Positions 8,751 through 18,435 of a stretch of 64,000 bases of DNA are shown in pieces. Source of the DNA: Limnohabitans sp. 63ED37-2 (GTDB taxonomy: Bacteria > Pseudomonadota > Gammaproteobacteria > Burkholderiales > Burkholderiaceae_C). Under the pieces are notes generated by a model. The model searched no databases. It was not told the DNA's origin and saw nothing but the letters and a program-made list of their open reading frames with translations. Within the stretch, counting starts at the first letter, position 1. Each line of letters begins with the position of its first letter. The stretch spans positions 1,855,501 through 1,919,500 of the forward strand of contig NZ_CP011774.1 of the NCBI RefSeq assembly GCF_001412535.1, given 5' to 3'. Position numbers and translations under genes: made by a program.

Positions 8751-8847
8751 GACAGATAAGCACAAGTTAGGCGAGATGTTTTCGCCAAGATTTTTGTAAA
8801 GCCGGTCACTTTGTGACAGTGCATGCCAACTATTTAAAGGGGTTCCC

Positions 8848-11800
8848 ATGGTCTCATCCATCAGCTCATATTCGGCCAGCCAGATCCGTCAGATCGATAT
8901 TCCGACATTTGCAACGGCCGATGTCGCTGCGCTTTCGGCCAGCCAGATCAGGGAACTCACCACCAGCCAGATCAGCCAGATGTCAAGCGCTCAAATTGGC
9001 GCCATCGAAACGGCCGATTTTGTTCAGCTGACCGGCAAACAAATCAGCGCCTTTGATCCCTCTAATTTCAGGGATGGCTTGCTGACTTACGACAAAAACA
9101 AACTGCAAGCCATCACCGGCAGCCAGTTGGCTAATCTGACCACCGCGCAACTGGCGGCCTTCACGACCGATCATGCTGCAGCGCTGGACGCACGCGACAT
9201 GGGCACTTTGTCGGCGAACCAGCTCAACGCCTTGTCCACCACAGTGGTAGCGTCACTGAGCAGCGGTCAATTGCAAGGCCTCAAAGCAGAGCAAATTGGG
9301 GGCTTGAGCAGCACACAGCTCAATGCCATGAGCAGCAGTCAAATTCAGAGCTTGAGCAATGCCCAGCTCAAAGGTCTGACCAGCAGCCAACTGGGCAGTT
9401 TGTCCACCAGCAACCTTCAATCGCTGACCACTGGGCAGTTCCAGGGGTTGATAGCCGCACAACTCAATGGTTTGAGCAGCACTCAGGTGCAGTCACTCGA
9501 ATCAGCCGATTTGGTCGCCATCAAGGGCACCACCATGGGGGCCCTGGGCACGACCCAGATCAAGGCCCTCAGCTCGGTCCAGGTGCAAAACCTGACCGCT
9601 CAGCAGCTCAAAGGCTTGAGCGCAGACCAAATCAAGGCCATCGACACGGTCGACATCGCTGCGCTCAGCACCGGCCAAATTACACAATTCAAGCAAGACC
9701 AAATCGGTCAACTCACCACCGACCAGGTCAAGGCCCTCGGCACCCAGCAGATCCAGGCATTGGAAGCCGCCCAAGTTCGCGGCTTGACCACCTCACAAAT
9801 GTCGGTGCTGAGCACTGACCAACTGTCTGCTTTGACCACCGCGCAGGCCAAAACGCTGAGTGCCACCCAAGTCAACGCCCTGAGCAGCACCCAGATTGCA
9901 AGCATCCAAACCGCTGATATCGCAGCCCTTGCCGGCACAACAACATCAGGCCTTTCGACCGCCTCGGTCAAGGGCTTGAGTTCAACACAAGTGGCATCAC
10001 TCAATGCCAGCCAGTTGCGCAGCCTCAGTGCGACCCAGCTCAATGCTTTGGACACCGTTGATCTGGCCAATATGAGCACCAGCCAATTGGTGCAGCTCAC
10101 AGCTGACCAGGTAGCTGGGCTCAGCACCGGTCAGCTCGATGCGATGACCACCGCCCAATTCAGTGCTTTGGATGCGCGACAGGTTAGTGGCATGACCACG
10201 GCCCAAGTGGCTTCTTTGTCCACCGGCAAACTCGCTTCGCTAACCACCACCCAGGTTAAGCAAATGAGCGCGGAGCAGCTCAATGCGATCAGCACCGCCA
10301 ACATTGGCGCCATCCAGACCGCAGACATTGCCGCGATTTCGGGTGCCGCGGCTAGCAAACTGTCCACTACTTTTGTGCAGGCCCTCACCTCGGACCAGGT
10401 TAAGGCACTGGACAAGACACAATTGGCTGGCATGACCAGCGTGCAGCTGCAGGCTTTGGAAACGGGTGATTTGGCCAAAATGAGCTCAGCACAGCTGGGT
10501 AATTTGCGTGCCGACCAACTGGGACAAATCACCACTGCCCAGCTCAACAACCTGACCACCAGCCAACTGCAAAGCATTAATGCCAAACAATTAGGCGGCC
10601 TGACCACGGCGCAAATGGGCTCGCTGACGACTGCCAATTTGGCGGCACTGAGTGGCGATCAATTCAAGGCTTTCTCGGCCACCCAGCTCAATGCACTCAC
10701 TTCTGTCCAAGTAGCAGGACTGACCTCGACTGCCGTTTCTTCTATCAACGAAGGCGCATTCTCCAAACTGTCGACCGCGACTCTCCAGGCTCTGACCACC
10801 GGGCAGGTCAGCCACCTAACCAACAAGCAAATCCAGTCGATGAGCAGCAGCCAGCTCAATGGCTTGGCAACGGACGACCTGGTCAAGTTAGGCACATCAC
10901 AAATCGCAGCTTTGTCGGCCAGCCAGATTAAATCTCTGTCGACCACCCAGCTCAACAGCCTAACCACCACCCAGTTTGCCTCGCTGTCGGCCATTCAGGT
11001 GGGGGGCTTGTCCACCACTCAAATGGCCAGCCTGTCGACGGATCTCGTCAAGGCACTGACCACAGGCCAAGCCGCTGGTTTGACGGCGACCCAACTCAAC
11101 GGCTTGACGACAGCGCAAATCGGCAGCATGGACACCGCCGATGTGGCCGCGCTCAACGCCTCGGCCCTGAGCAAATTGTCCACGGCCAATGTGGGCGCCC
11201 TGAGCAGCGACCAGGTCAAAGCTCTAGGCAACCAGCAGCTCCAATCGCTGAGCACAGCTCAACTGGTGGCCATGGGTGACGATGTCACCGAACTCAACAC
11301 CACCCAACTCAGCGGCCTCAAAGCCAGCCAGATCAGTGGCTTGACCACCGCCCAACTCGACGGCCTGGACACAGCCCAACTGCGCTCGCTCACCGGCTCT
11401 CAAGTGGCGGCCATAACCACAGCGCAGTTTGCAGCTCTCGGAAGTGATGACCTGAACAGCCTGACAACCAGCCAGTTCAGCTCGATCACAGCAGACCAGC
11501 TCAATGCCCGCAGTTCGATCGCATCGTTGACCACCGAAGATCTTGTTGCTCTGAACGCCGATACCGTGGCCGGACTGAAAACTGCCGCCATCCAGGCTTT
11601 GACGACAAGCCAGGTGACACAGCTCAGTGCCACCCAAATCAAAGCACTGACCACCGATCAGCTCAATGCCATGAAGCAAGCTGACATTGAAAAACTGACT
11701 ACAAGCCAGGTGGCGGCACTCAAGGCCGATCAAGTGGGTGGCCTCAGCACCACACAACTGAGCCGCTTAAACACAGCCCAAGTCAACGCCCTCAGTGGTG

Positions 11801-14800
11801 CACACATCTCGCGTTTGTCCACCGACAGCGTGAAGTCCCTGTCCAGTGATCAAGTAAGAGCCATCAACGTGACCGCGCTGCGCTCGCTGACAGCCGACCA
11901 AATCAATGCCCTGGACACCGCCGACCTCGCGGTTATGGGCACCGCCCAGGTGGCCGGTCTGCGCTCCGACCAGCTGCAAGGCATGACCACGACTCAGCTC
12001 AATGTACTGACCACCACTCAAGTTCGCGCTTTATCAGACTCGCAGCTTGGCAGCTTGACAACCGCGCAGGTTTCTAGCCTGAAGACCGATGCCATCGCCA
12101 CGCTCAACTCAGAGCAAGTATCTGGCCTCAAGGTGGAGCAACTTGGAGCGCTGAGCACCGACCAAATCAGCAAGATCAGTTCCACTGCCATTGCTGGCTT
12201 GAGCGGCGGCCAGATTGGCAGCTTGTCAACCGACAAGTTGGCTGCTTTGACTACAGGTCAAGCGCAATCCTTGACCAATACCCAAATCCGGGCTTTGACC
12301 ACGGGGCAGATGGCGGGTTTGAGCACAGCCTCGCTGGCAGCTTTGACCACCACTCAGATCGGCTCTCTCAATGCCGACCAGCTCAATGCCTTGTCGACCA
12401 CACAATTGGTATCACTCGAGTCCGCGGACATCGCGGCACTCGACGCCCGCATTATCAGCACCCTGAGTACGGGCAATGTGGCGGCCCTCACCTCCGGCCA
12501 AGTGAAAGCTTTGGATTCGACTCAGATCAAAGCCCTGACCACTGCGCAGCTCAATGCACTGGACACCGCCGACGTGGCCGCCATGGGCACCAGCCAAATC
12601 CAGGCCCTGAGTTCCAGCCAAGTGGCCAGCCTGTCTACTGACCGGGTCACCGCCCTGACTTCGGGTCAGATCCAGGCGCTGACCAGCACGCAGGTAGCTG
12701 GCCTCACCACGGGCCAAGTCGCTAGCTTGACCACCAGCCAGGTCGAGGCCTTGACGACCTCGCAAATCCAGGCTCTGGGCAGCAGCCAGATTGCCGCTAT
12801 GTCGAGCAGCCAGATTTCGGCCATCCAGACCGCCGACCTGGCAAGCCTGACCACTGGACAAATCACCGGTTTGACCACCAACGTGATCCAGTCACTGACC
12901 ACCTCTCAAGTGGCAGGCTTAAGCACAGCCCAGTTCAGCGCCCTGACCAACACCCAGCTGAACGCGCTGAGCAGCACACAGGTGCAGGCCATCGAAACAG
13001 CCGATGTGGCCTCATTGACCAGCGCACAAGTCAGTGGTCTGACCACCAGCTCTGTCGCAGCGCTGACCTCCGTCCAAGTCAATGCACTGGGCTCTTCTCA
13101 GTTGCAAGCCCTGAGCTCGGCCCAGCTCAACGCGCTGGATACAGCCGACGTGGCAGTCATGGGTACCAGCCAGATTCAGGCTTTGACCTCCAGCCAAGTG
13201 GCCGGCCTGTCTACGGACCGGATCACCGCGCTGACTTCGGGCCAGATACAGGCCCTGTCCAGCTCGCAGATCGCAGGCCTCACCACGGGCCAGGTTGCCA
13301 GCTTGACCACGAGCCAGATCGAAGCCTTGACGACCGCACAAATCCAGGCCTTGGGCACCAACCAGATCGCCTCGATGTCCAGCACCCAGATTGCGGCCAT
13401 CCAGACAGCCGACCTGGCCAGCCTGACCACCGGACAAATATCCGGCTTAACCACCGGCGTCATTCAGTCGCTGAGCTCCGCGCAAGTGGCGGCACTGGGC
13501 ACCGCCCAGGTCAGTACCTTAGGTACGACCCAGCTCAACGCCCTGAGCAGCGCCCAAGTGCAGGCCATCGAAACGGCGGATGTAGCAGCCCTGACCAGCG
13601 CACAAGTCAGTGGGCTTTCTACCAGTGGCGTCGCCGCACTGACATCGAGTCAGGTCAACGCACTGAGCTCGGTTCAATTGCAAGCCTTGAGCTCGGCCCA
13701 GCTCAATGCACTGGACACAGCCGATGTGGCCGCCATGGGTACAAGCCAAATTCAGGCATTAACAACCACCCAGTTGTCACAAGTCCAAACCGACAAAATT
13801 GCCGCATTGACCACTTCACAAGTGGCGGCCTTGACCACCGGCCAAGTGGCGTCTTTGACCACCTCACAAGTGGCGGCCATGGACAGCGCACAAGTCAAGA
13901 CACTGAGTACCGCCCAAGTGCAAACACTCAGCAGCGCGCAGCTCAATGCCTTGAGTGCCGCTAACGTTCAGGCACTGGACACAGTTGACATTGCCGCACT
14001 GACAACAGCACAGTTGTCCAAGTTGTCCACAAGCAATGTGGCTGCACTCACCTCTGCGCAAGTCAAGGCGCTGAGCAGTGACCAGCTGCAATCCCTCAGC
14101 AGCGCCCAGATCAATGCGCTGGACGCCGCCGATGTGACCGCCATGGGCACCGACCAGATTGCAGCTCTGAGCACTGCCCAGATCAGCAAGTTGAGCAACG
14201 CCAATGTGGAAGCGCTGGGGACAGCCCAAGTGGCCGCCCTCACCTCAAACCAGGTCTCTGTATTGACAACCAGCCAGCTGGCTGTGGTCAGTGACGCTCA
14301 ATTCACTGCCATGGGCACCAGCCAACTGGCAGGTCTGACTTCTGGCCAGTTCGCCGCCCTGAGCGAAAGCCAGGTGCAGGCCATGTCTTCTGCCGAGGTC
14401 GCAGCTTTGAGCACGGCCCAAGTAGCTTCCATGGGCAGTGGTGCTGTCTCCTTGATGAGCACTGCACAGATCCAGGCTCTGAGCACGGCACAAGTCACCA
14501 GCTTGACCACCGCGCAGCTGAATGCCTTGAGCGAAGAGCAGATTCAAGCCTTGGACACAGCAGATGTAGCGGCCTTGACCACAAGCCAATTGGCCGGCCT
14601 GAGCAATACCAAGATGACCGACTTGAGCTCTGCGCAGGTTAAGGCATTGACCACCAGCCAATTGCCGGTGCTGGGCACTGCGCAAATCAACGCTCTGGAC
14701 GCCAACGACATTAGTGCCATGAGCACCAGCCAGATCGCCTCGCTGTCGACCCTGCAAGTTAGCAAGTTGAGCAATGCCTCACTGGAAGCATTGACCACCT

Positions 14801-16878
14801 CGCAAGTGGCAGGCATGACCACCTCGCAGGTGGCTGCTTTGGGCAGCGCCCAGATCGCCGTGCTGACACCCGACCAAGTGGGCGCATTGGGCACCAGCCA
14901 GCTGCAAAGCCTGCAGTCGGCCCAGTTTGCTGCCATGAACGAGGACCAGATCACGGCCATTGGCACAGACGTCTCTGCCTTGACCACCGCCCAAGTGAGT
15001 ACCTTGGCCACTGCCCCCCTGCAATTGTTGAGCACGGGTCAGATCCAGGCTTTGACCAGCACACAAGTCAAAGCTTTGAGCACGGACCAACTCAATGCCT
15101 TGACGCAAGACCAGATTAGCGCCTTGCAAACTGCCGACTTGACCAGTTTGACCACCGGCCAGATCAGCGGGCTGAGCAGCACCCAGCTGCAGGCTTTGAG
15201 CTCGGGCCAGATCCAGTCTTTGACCGACACGCAACTGCAAGCCTTGAGCACTGCGCAGTTGAACAATCTGGAGCCTGAGGACTTTGCCCAGTTGACCACG
15301 GGCCAAATCAGCAAACTGACCACATTGCAAGTCAGCAAACTGTCTGACACCATGCTGCAGAGCTTGACCACCGCCCAAGTGTCCAATCTGGACGATGACC
15401 AGGTTGCGGTCTTGACCACAGCCCAAATTGCTACATTGAGCGTAGAGCAAGTGGGCGCCATGACCAGCACACAAGTCAAAGCCATGGGCACAGCGCAGCT
15501 CAATGCGATGAACGCTGACCAAGTGGCCGCTCTGGGCACGGAAGACGTGGCGGCCATTTCGGCGTCCAATCTGTCGGCCTTGAGCACCGCGGTGATCCAG
15601 TCCCTAACTTCCAGCCAGGTGGTCAACCTGACCAACACCCAGCTGAAAGCACTGAGCGCAGATCAACTCACCGCGCTGGATGTGGGTGATGTGGAAGGTT
15701 TGAGCACAACCCAAATCAACCAGCTGAGCGTGACGCAGATTTCAACTCTGAGCACCGCGTTCCTGGATGCTTTGACCACTGACCAGTTTGGTGCACTGAC
15801 AGCAACACAGTTCACCGCACTGGGCTCAGCCCAGGTCAGTAGCTTGACAGACACCAAAGTGGCCGCCATGACCTCGAGCCAGATCCGAGTATTGGCAGCC
15901 GATGAACTCAATGCCATGAGTTCGGTCCAGATTGCCGCCATCGAAACGGCCGATTTGGTGGCCTTGAGTGGCACACAAATCACCGGCTTGGACACCAACT
16001 TTGTCCAGGCTTTGACGAGCGACCAAGTCAGTTCGCTGACTGTCAGCCAGCTCAAGGGCTTGTCGGCTGACCAGCTCAACGCGCTTGACACCGCCGATTT
16101 GGCGGCCATTGCCACCGACAAGATCACTTCACTGTCGGCAACGCAAATCGGAGGCCTCAACACGACCCAACTGAATGCCTTGAGCACCAGCCAGGTTGAA
16201 GTCTTGACGGCAAGTCAGGTCAAGGGGCTGACCACAGCGCAAATGGCGAGCCTGAACACCGATGCCTTGGTGGCCCTGAACACCACACAAGTGGACGCCT
16301 TGTTGGCTTCGCAGCTGAGTGCATTGGACAGCAGCCAAATTGCAGCGCTGGAAACCGGTGATATTGCATCCATCGACGTTTACCAAGTGGCCAGCTTGAC
16401 CACCGGCTTCATCGACGGGTTGAGCACAGGCCAGGTGGAGGCATTGTCAGCGGCACAAGTCGGCAAGTTGACATCCGCGCAGTTTGCCACCTTGGGTACG
16501 GACGATCTGGCCGCCCTGACGACTGCCCAAATGGCCACAGTGACGGCAACCCAGATCAACGGTCTGAGCTCTGATCAGATCCAAGCGCTGGAAACTGCTG
16601 ATCTGCAAAGCCTGCGTGCAAGCCAGATCTCGACGTTGACAACCGATGCGATCAACGCATTGAGCACAGCGCAGACACAAGCTTTGACCACCGCTCAAAT
16701 TGCCAAGATCACGGCAACGCAGCTTGACAATCTGGTTGGAACCAAGGCTACGGCAGACATTGCGGCCTTGTTCACATCGGCACAGGTGGGTACCACAGAC
16801 GCACCGGCTGTGTTGAGCGCAACGCAGCTGTCTCAACTGACCACTGACCAGATTGCAGCTTTGCGCACTGACGCTTAA
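8848..16878 (+). CDS. giant octapeptide-repeat protein, 2,676 aa
   Basis: Almost the whole protein is a tandem array of eight-residue units, about 330 of them. The consensus is (S/T/D/G)-(T/S)-x-Q-(V/I/L)-x-(A/G/S)-(L/M), for example TTSQVAAL. Variant units with an acidic TAD core (DTADVAAM, ETADVAAL, QTADLASL) recur every several units. I see no Cys or Trp, about three Tyr, and very few Pro or charged residues. A few units have seven residues (GDDVTEL, GTDVSAL). There is no Sec signal, LPXTG, RTX nonapeptide or autotransporter domain. The start at 8848 follows AAAGGGG. Hydrophobic spacing 3-5-3-5 with many Ser/Thr fits a solenoid; a series of short helices capped by (S/T)-x-x-Q is an alternative. 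A flagellar-regulon promoter, flanking flagellins and a TPR protein downstream suggest export by the flagellar machinery. That is inference. Confidence 0.9.
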   Translation: MVSSISSYSASQIRQIDIPTFATADVAALSASQIRELTTSQISQMSSAQIGAIETADFVQLTGKQISAFDPSNFRDGLLTYDKNKLQAITGSQLANLTTAQLAAFTTDHAAALDARDMGTLSANQLNALSTTVVASLSSGQLQGLKAEQIGGLSSTQLNAMSSSQIQSLSNAQLKGLTSSQLGSLSTSNLQSLTTGQFQGLIAAQLNGLSSTQVQSLESADLVAIKGTTMGALGTTQIKALSSVQVQNLTAQQLKGLSADQIKAIDTVDIAALSTGQITQFKQDQIGQLTTDQVKALGTQQIQALEAAQVRGLTTSQMSVLSTDQLSALTTAQAKTLSATQVNALSSTQIASIQTADIAALAGTTTSGLSTASVKGLSSTQVASLNASQLRSLSATQLNALDTVDLANMSTSQLVQLTADQVAGLSTGQLDAMTTAQFSALDARQVSGMTTAQVASLSTGKLASLTTTQVKQMSAEQLNAISTANIGAIQTADIAAISGAAASKLSTTFVQALTSDQVKALDKTQLAGMTSVQLQALETGDLAKMSSAQLGNLRADQLGQITTAQLNNLTTSQLQSINAKQLGGLTTAQMGSLTTANLAALSGDQFKAFSATQLNALTSVQVAGLTSTAVSSINEGAFSKLSTATLQALTTGQVSHLTNKQIQSMSSSQLNGLATDDLVKLGTSQIAALSASQIKSLSTTQLNSLTTTQFASLSAIQVGGLSTTQMASLSTDLVKALTTGQAAGLTATQLNGLTTAQIGSMDTADVAALNASALSKLSTANVGALSSDQVKALGNQQLQSLSTAQLVAMGDDVTELNTTQLSGLKASQISGLTTAQLDGLDTAQLRSLTGSQVAAITTAQFAALGSDDLNSLTTSQFSSITADQLNARSSIASLTTEDLVALNADTVAGLKTAAIQALTTSQVTQLSATQIKALTTDQLNAMKQADIEKLTTSQVAALKADQVGGLSTTQLSRLNTAQVNALSGAHISRLSTDSVKSLSSDQVRAINVTALRSLTADQINALDTADLAVMGTAQVAGLRSDQLQGMTTTQLNVLTTTQVRALSDSQLGSLTTAQVSSLKTDAIATLNSEQVSGLKVEQLGALSTDQISKISSTAIAGLSGGQIGSLSTDKLAALTTGQAQSLTNTQIRALTTGQMAGLSTASLAALTTTQIGSLNADQLNALSTTQLVSLESADIAALDARIISTLSTGNVAALTSGQVKALDSTQIKALTTAQLNALDTADVAAMGTSQIQALSSSQVASLSTDRVTALTSGQIQALTSTQVAGLTTGQVASLTTSQVEALTTSQIQALGSSQIAAMSSSQISAIQTADLASLTTGQITGLTTNVIQSLTTSQVAGLSTAQFSALTNTQLNALSSTQVQAIETADVASLTSAQVSGLTTSSVAALTSVQVNALGSSQLQALSSAQLNALDTADVAVMGTSQIQALTSSQVAGLSTDRITALTSGQIQALSSSQIAGLTTGQVASLTTSQIEALTTAQIQALGTNQIASMSSTQIAAIQTADLASLTTGQISGLTTGVIQSLSSAQVAALGTAQVSTLGTTQLNALSSAQVQAIETADVAALTSAQVSGLSTSGVAALTSSQVNALSSVQLQALSSAQLNALDTADVAAMGTSQIQALTTTQLSQVQTDKIAALTTSQVAALTTGQVASLTTSQVAAMDSAQVKTLSTAQVQTLSSAQLNALSAANVQALDTVDIAALTTAQLSKLSTSNVAALTSAQVKALSSDQLQSLSSAQINALDAADVTAMGTDQIAALSTAQISKLSNANVEALGTAQVAALTSNQVSVLTTSQLAVVSDAQFTAMGTSQLAGLTSGQFAALSESQVQAMSSAEVAALSTAQVASMGSGAVSLMSTAQIQALSTAQVTSLTTAQLNALSEEQIQALDTADVAALTTSQLAGLSNTKMTDLSSAQVKALTTSQLPVLGTAQINALDANDISAMSTSQIASLSTLQVSKLSNASLEALTTSQVAGMTTSQVAALGSAQIAVLTPDQVGALGTSQLQSLQSAQFAAMNEDQITAIGTDVSALTTAQVSTLATAPLQLLSTGQIQALTSTQVKALSTDQLNALTQDQISALQTADLTSLTTGQISGLSSTQLQALSSGQIQSLTDTQLQALSTAQLNNLEPEDFAQLTTGQISKLTTLQVSKLSDTMLQSLTTAQVSNLDDDQVAVLTTAQIATLSVEQVGAMTSTQVKAMGTAQLNAMNADQVAALGTEDVAAISASNLSALSTAVIQSLTSSQVVNLTNTQLKALSADQLTALDVGDVEGLSTTQINQLSVTQISTLSTAFLDALTTDQFGALTATQFTALGSAQVSSLTDTKVAAMTSSQIRVLAADELNAMSSVQIAAIETADLVALSGTQITGLDTNFVQALTSDQVSSLTVSQLKGLSADQLNALDTADLAAIATDKITSLSATQIGGLNTTQLNALSTSQVEVLTASQVKGLTTAQMASLNTDALVALNTTQVDALLASQLSALDSSQIAALETGDIASIDVYQVASLTTGFIDGLSTGQVEALSAAQVGKLTSAQFATLGTDDLAALTTAQMATVTATQINGLSSDQIQALETADLQSLRASQISTLTTDAINALSTAQTQALTTAQIAKITATQLDNLVGTKATADIAALFTSAQVGTTDAPAVLSATQLSQLTTDQIAALRTDA
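12586..13737 (+). repeat. two tandem 576-bp super-repeats inside the giant gene
   Basis: Units 12586-13161 and 13162-13737 each encode 24 octapeptides (192 residues) in the same order. Both begin GTSQIQAL, and both place the TAD-type octads at positions 11, 18 and 24. A third partial copy begins at 13738 with the same GTSQIQAL. The nucleotide copies have diverged by scattered substitutions. This points to growth of the gene by in-frame duplication. Confidence 0.85.
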
Positions 16879-16932
16879 CCGGCAATCCACGCCACCACAA
16901 GTGGCACGTGAATTGCTTATCTGACGATAACC

Positions 16933-16960
16933 CCACACCGGCAACCGTTTGCCGGTGTGG
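16933..16960 (+). terminator. strong hairpin after the giant gene
   Basis: CCACACCGGCAA (16933-16944) pairs with the reverse-complementary TTGCCGGTGTGG (16949-16960) around a four-base loop. No T-run follows, and the next gene's ribosome site begins about six bases later, so it could either reduce readthrough or control translation of the TPR gene. Confidence 0.5.
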
Positions 16961-16977
16961 CAAGTCAGGAGCAATTC

Positions 16978-17448
16978 ATGTCATCAGCTGCATTACAGTC
17001 GCCGACCTCTTATGGTTTGCCCGAGTTTCCACTCAACCTCGAGTTGGATCCTCCTTCCCCCGTCAAGGTCCGTGAATGGGTGGCTGAGCTCTTCGAGCAA
17101 AACCACCTGTCTTTGGCCATCGCCTTGGCCGAGGCCGGGCTGGCCCTCTACCCCGACAGCGAAGACGTTTTGGTCATCGCGGCCCTGGTGTCAGAAGTCC
17201 AACAAGACTGGGCCCATTCTCGCGAACTGCTCGAACACCTGATCAAAGTCCAGGCCGGCAACACACCGCCCCAAGTCTGGCACCACCTCGCCCGCGTTCT
17301 GCGGTGCGAAGGCAACACCCAACGCGCACTCTCTGTGGCCCAACAAGCCCTGCGCCAGCACCCATCCTCGATGGACCTTCAGCAATTTGTGGCTGAGATG
17401 CTGCCCTCATCGCTCCATCTGAAAAAAACCGGAACCGCCGGCGCTTGA
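16978..17448 (+). CDS. small TPR-repeat protein, 156 aa
   Basis: After a Pro-rich N-terminal 30 residues, the protein consists of TPR-like helical pairs: AIALAEAGLALYPDSEDVLVIAALV, then HLARVLRCEGNTQRALSVAQQAL. The chosen ATG at 16978 has AGGAG seven bases upstream; an earlier in-frame start lies inside the hairpin. Its size matches TPR chaperones that escort large substrates to type III secretion systems. It sits exactly 99 bases after the giant repeat gene and before a flagellin. The chaperone role is inference; a scaffold for glycosylation is the other obvious possibility. No signal peptide is present, so it is cytoplasmic. Confidence 0.75.
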   Translation: MSSAALQSPTSYGLPEFPLNLELDPPSPVKVREWVAELFEQNHLSLAIALAEAGLALYPDSEDVLVIAALVSEVQQDWAHSRELLEHLIKVQAGNTPPQVWHHLARVLRCEGNTQRALSVAQQALRQHPSSMDLQQFVAEMLPSSLHLKKTGTAGA

Positions 17449-17489
17449 CGGGTTTCCGTCGTTCACCCAGTTTCCACCAAGCAAACAAC

Positions 17490-17505
17490 TGGCACGCATT
17501 GTGCT
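17490..17505 (+). promoter_or_regulatory. sigma-54 promoter of the third flagellin
   Basis: TGGCACG-N4-GTGCT matches the RpoN consensus TGGCACG-N4-TTGCW, with GG at 17491-17492 and GC at 17503-17504 in the required spacing. Transcription would start near 17516, about 70 bases before the flagellin ATG. Confidence 0.8.
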
Positions 17506-17584
17506 TACCAGTAAAAACAAGCCGATGCGGCAATGAATAGCCGTCAGTCAGACAAGTTAGCCTAAAACCAGGAGTCACTCCACC

Positions 17585-18409
17585 ATGTCAGTCATCAATA
17601 CCAACATCAAGTCATTGATTTCGCAAAATGCGCTGACCCGCAACGGACGCGATGTGGCCAACGCCATGCAGCAACTGTCCACGGGCAAGCGCATCAACTC
17701 GGCAGCAGACGATGCGGCGGGCCTGGCCATCAGCAACAAGATGACCTCCCAAATTCGGGGTCTGAACCAGGCTGTGCGCAACGCCAATGACGGTATTTCG
17801 ATGCTGCAAACGGCCGAAGGCGCGACACAAGAGATCACCAACATGCTCCAGCGCATGCGTGAACTGGCCGTTCAGGCAGCCAACGACACCTACAGCGACA
17901 CGGACCGGGACGCCCTGGACAAAGAAAGGGTGGAACTGGAAGAGGAAATCACGCGGATTGCCAAAAACACCAAGTGGAACAACATGGCGTTTCTGGACAA
18001 TGCCGGTGTGACCAAATCATTCCAAGTGGGCATTGCCAACAACGAAGACTCGACGATTGCCGTGCAATTTGTCGACTTGACGGCATCGGGCCTCGATGTT
18101 GTGGGTCTGGATGTCTCCAGCCACGTCGCCTCTCAGTCGGCCCTGGACAAAATCGACACGGCCATTGCCGATGTGGATGATTTCCGAGCCAATGTGGGTG
18201 CCAAAATCAACCGGCTGAACTTCGCCATTGATAACTTGACGAATATCTCGATCAACACCTCGGCTTCCCGCAGCCGCATCGAAGACGCTGACTTTGCCAA
18301 GGCCAGCAGCGAATTGGCACGCACACAAATCATCCAACAGGCGGCCACAGCCGTGCTGGCGCAAGCCAACACAGACCAACAGTCTGTGCTCAAACTCCTG
18401 CAGGGCTAA
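17585..18409 (+). CDS. flagellin, 274 aa (third copy)
   Basis: A typical short flagellin: N-terminal MSVINTNIKSLISQNAL and LSTGKRINSAADDAAGLAI, C-terminal RSRIEDADFAKASSELAR ending in VLKLLQG. It is a close paralogue of the flagellin at 1482, differing mainly in the central region (SFQVGIANNEDSTIAVQF against LQVGMENDTDSTIEINL). The ribosome site is AGGAG. Unlike the first copy it is preceded by a sigma-54 promoter, so the two flagellins are probably expressed at different stages or levels. It separates the giant-repeat/TPR pair from the export and basal-body genes. Confidence 0.97.
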   Translation: MSVINTNIKSLISQNALTRNGRDVANAMQQLSTGKRINSAADDAAGLAISNKMTSQIRGLNQAVRNANDGISMLQTAEGATQEITNMLQRMRELAVQAANDTYSDTDRDALDKERVELEEEITRIAKNTKWNNMAFLDNAGVTKSFQVGIANNEDSTIAVQFVDLTASGLDVVGLDVSSHVASQSALDKIDTAIADVDDFRANVGAKINRLNFAIDNLTNISINTSASRSRIEDADFAKASSELARTQIIQQAATAVLAQANTDQQSVLKLLQG

Positions 18410-18435
18410 ACTGACGTCGTTAATTTGAGTGACAC

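Noticed and set aside
8848..16878. CRISPR or RTX-toxin explanation for the periodic 8-kb region
   Set aside because: The period is 24 bases, without unique spacers, and it encodes one open frame. The unit lacks the GGxGxD calcium motif of RTX proteins.
8983..16974. Many open frames on the minus strand and in other frames across the giant gene
   Set aside because: They arise because the repeated codon pattern rarely makes stops in other frames. They show the same repeat in shifted or complementary form, and none has a ribosome site or a recognisable protein.
17521..17528. GCCGAT before flagellin 3 as a sigma-28 -10 box
   Set aside because: No CTCAAG or TAAA-type -35 element lies at the proper distance, while the sigma-54 match at 17490 is strong.
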